Shown here in pieces: positions 62,585-64,000 of a stretch of DNA of 64,000 nt. The stretch spans positions 2,091,541 through 2,155,540 of the forward strand of contig NZ_LMLB01000001.1 in NCBI RefSeq assembly GCF_001421785.1. Direction: 5' to 3'. The DNA is from Sphingomonas sp. Leaf33. Lineage in GTDB: Bacteria > Pseudomonadota > Alphaproteobacteria > Sphingomonadales > Sphingomonadaceae. Each line of letters opens with the position of its first letter. The stretch's first letter is position 1. Under the pieces are notes generated by a model. It was not told the DNA's origin. It made no database searches and saw only the letters and a list, made by a program, of their open reading frames with translations. Both the position numbers and the translations under genes were made by a program.

Positions 62585-63439
62585 TCAGTTGCCCCGCGTC
62601 AGATCGACGATCCGGTCGCGGTCATAGCGCAACACGCCCGGAATTTCCGGGATACGCGTGATCGTCAGCCCGAAATAGTTCGGCAGCTTGCCGGCCGGAC
62701 GAAAATTCGCGCGAACAACGGTCTGCGACGCGAGGCGCGGGTCGATCGGCATGTCCGGCCCCGCCGCCACGAACAGGCCCTCTCCACTCAACGGCGTCGG
62801 GTAGGAGCTGTCGCCACTGGGTGCCTTCACCGGCTCCGTTTTTCCGACCACGCCCATGTCGGTGATGACGCCGGGCTTCGCGTCGAACTGCACACTGCCC
62901 ATGCAGAAGCACGACCCCATCATCGCATTGCCCATCAACCCCAGGAAGCCGTAGACGCGGTAGGTCCCCGGCGTCACTTCGTGGAGGTAGGTCGATACGC
63001 CGGCCTTCGCGAACCGGTTGATCGGGCCGATGCCGACCGCCGCCAGCTGGTTGAACGGCGTGAACTGGAAATTCGCATCGGTCGGCTCGACGGGGCGATC
63101 GCCGAGTGCCGCAGTCGATGTCTTCGCCGCCTTCGCCGCGGCCAGGTCGCGCTCGTAATTGGCGAGCTTCTTGCGGTATTTTTCCTGCGCCTTGGCGAGC
63201 GCCTCGCTGCGCATCCTGTCATAGGCTGCCTGATCCTCGGCGGTCGGCACCTTCATCAGGTAGAGCGGCGTCTGCGCCTCGCTGCGCATCAGGACATAGG
63301 CCTTCGCCGGGTCGAAAGTGACCGCGGGCTTGTCCTTTACCGCGGCGCTTTCGACGAAGACCGGGTCCTTGTCCTTGGCACCCACGGGGCTGGCGGCGGC
63401 AGCGGCGACGACCGCAGCGGAGAGCAGGAGCGCCCTCAC
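62585..63439 (-). CDS. secreted protein of unknown function
   Basis: 284-residue exported protein beginning with GTG 63439 (signal peptide RALLLSAAVVAAAAASPVGA), overlapping the upstream stop (GTGA). A coiled, charged helix of about 50 residues (AEDQAAYDRMRSEALAKAQEK) is followed by a globular part with GTYRVYGFLGLMGNAMMGSC and a cysteine pair FCMGSV. The GTYRVYG and GVITDMGVVGKT phrases suggest a beta-barrel or sandwich domain. I do not recognise the family. It is the second gene of a coupled pair with the partial gene at 63436. Confidence 0.75.
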   Translation of the reverse strand: MRALLLSAAVVAAAAASPVGAKDKDPVFVESAAVKDKPAVTFDPAKAYVLMRSEAQTPLYLMKVPTAEDQAAYDRMRSEALAKAQEKYRKKLANYERDLAAAKAAKTSTAALGDRPVEPTDANFQFTPFNQLAAVGIGPINRFAKAGVSTYLHEVTPGTYRVYGFLGLMGNAMMGSCFCMGSVQFDAKPGVITDMGVVGKTEPVKAPSGDSSYPTPLSGEGLFVAAGPDMPIDPRLASQTVVRANFRPAGKLPNYFGLTITRIPEIPGVLRYDRDRIVDLTRGN

Positions 63440-64000
63440 AGGCCCAGCGCCTTGCCCTGGAGGGTGCCCGACGAGGCGACCAGCGCCTGGACCTGCAGAT
63501 AGCCACGGCGTCTCGCTTCGGTCACGCCCGACAATCCTTCCTCGAAGTTGAATTCCTCCCACAGCCCCTTGGGCAGGCCGTAGCGGTCATAGCCCTTGAA
63601 GTTCATGCAGGTGCGCATGTTGACGCGGCGCAGGCGACGCTTCTCACCTGATCCGAAGATCGCCGCGGCCATCATCCCGCCGATCGCGCCGCCCAGGGCA
63701 CCCGCCATCGTCCCGGCATAGGGGTATGGCGTCTGCATATAGCCGATCCCGCTCTGCAACCCGCGCGCGTAGCCGTCGCATTCGGCGATGTCGACATAGG
63801 CCGTCGCATAGTCGGTGTCCGCGCGGTGGAACGCGTAATATTTGTCGAAGTCGCCGGCCTCGGTCCCGTCCGACGTGAACGTCAGTTGCGGCATCTTGAC
63901 GGTCGCGGGATCCCCCGCCTCGACCGGTCCGAACGGCGATGCCGACAGCGCGCTCGCGTTCGTTCCGCTTGCCGCCTGCTGCGCCGACACCGGCGCGGCG
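63436..64000 (-). CDS. glycine-zipper envelope protein (N-terminus beyond window)
   Basis: At least 188 codons; the frame continues past base 64000, and the visible start looks like the end of a signal peptide (APVSAQQAASG), so the true start lies outside. A glycine-zipper stretch GTMAGALGGAIGGMMAAAIFG (about residues 95-115) is followed by RRVNMRTCMNFKGYDRYGLP, a composition common in envelope proteins of this order. The first of two coupled genes; function unknown. Confidence 0.75.
   Translation of the reverse strand, partial: AAPVSAQQAASGTNASALSASPFGPVEAGDPATVKMPQLTFTSDGTEAGDFDKYYAFHRADTDYATAYVDIAECDGYARGLQSGIGYMQTPYPYAGTMAGALGGAIGGMMAAAIFGSGEKRRLRRVNMRTCMNFKGYDRYGLPKGLWEEFNFEEGLSGVTEARRRGYLQVQALVASSGTLQGKALGL

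Overview
The window is about 64 kb of GC-rich chromosomal DNA (roughly two-thirds G+C by eye). It is densely packed with short operons, many joined by ATGA or TGATG stop/start overlaps. Gene content points to an alphaproteobacterium of the order Sphingomonadales, probably Sphingomonas or a close relative: a DivL-type kinase, TonB-dependent receptors, a PagL-like outer-membrane enzyme, system I cytochrome c maturation, and the inverted repeats around CGTTCGTGC...GAGC..TGTCGAAG that are common in this group. I see no rRNA operon, insertion sequence, prophage or CRISPR array. Three tRNA genes are present: His-GTG, Val-CAC and Leu-TAG.

Left part (1-23 kb): a DivL-like pseudo-kinase cut by the window edge; ahcY with a palindrome upstream; a coupled pair of secreted DUF4139 proteins; a membrane di-iron hydroxylase; YqgE; a peroxiredoxin; AMP nucleosidase flanked by two small Lys/Ala-rich proteins; a marR-emrA-emrB efflux operon followed by a thiolase; a START-like lipoprotein; an SH3 protein divergent from a hydroxyacid dehydrogenase; a PilZ membrane protein; a nitronate monooxygenase-like enzyme with an added Cys cluster; and a GT4 glycosyltransferase.

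Middle (23-45 kb): Kup potassium uptake; an Lrp-type regulator divergent from alanine dehydrogenase; tpiA divergent from ppiD-trpE; the ccmCDE / ccmFGH-TPR cluster for cytochrome c maturation, split by a repeat; a DUF2975-XRE membrane protein/regulator pair with a palindrome upstream; a PagL-like gene coupled to a small secreted protein; an amino-acid dehydrogenase; tRNA-His; a prolyl-4-hydroxylase-like oxygenase; and a two-gene outer-membrane locus (beta-helix lipoprotein plus TonB receptor). Upstream of that locus is a run of six 11-bp repeat units, as expected for a PhoB/OmpR-family regulator. It is the best candidate here for a little-described system, probably nutrient (perhaps phosphorus) acquisition.

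Right part (45-64 kb): a proteostasis block with hup, lon, tig, clpP and clpX, interrupted by an M1 peptidase and a family-2 glycosyltransferase; trigger factor carries a long histone-H1-like tail. Then comes an iron-uptake module (siderophore receptor, small membrane protein, PepSY membrane protein) with a Fur-like dyad, and two coupled uncharacterised envelope genes that run off the right end. Several families of short inverted repeats occur between genes.
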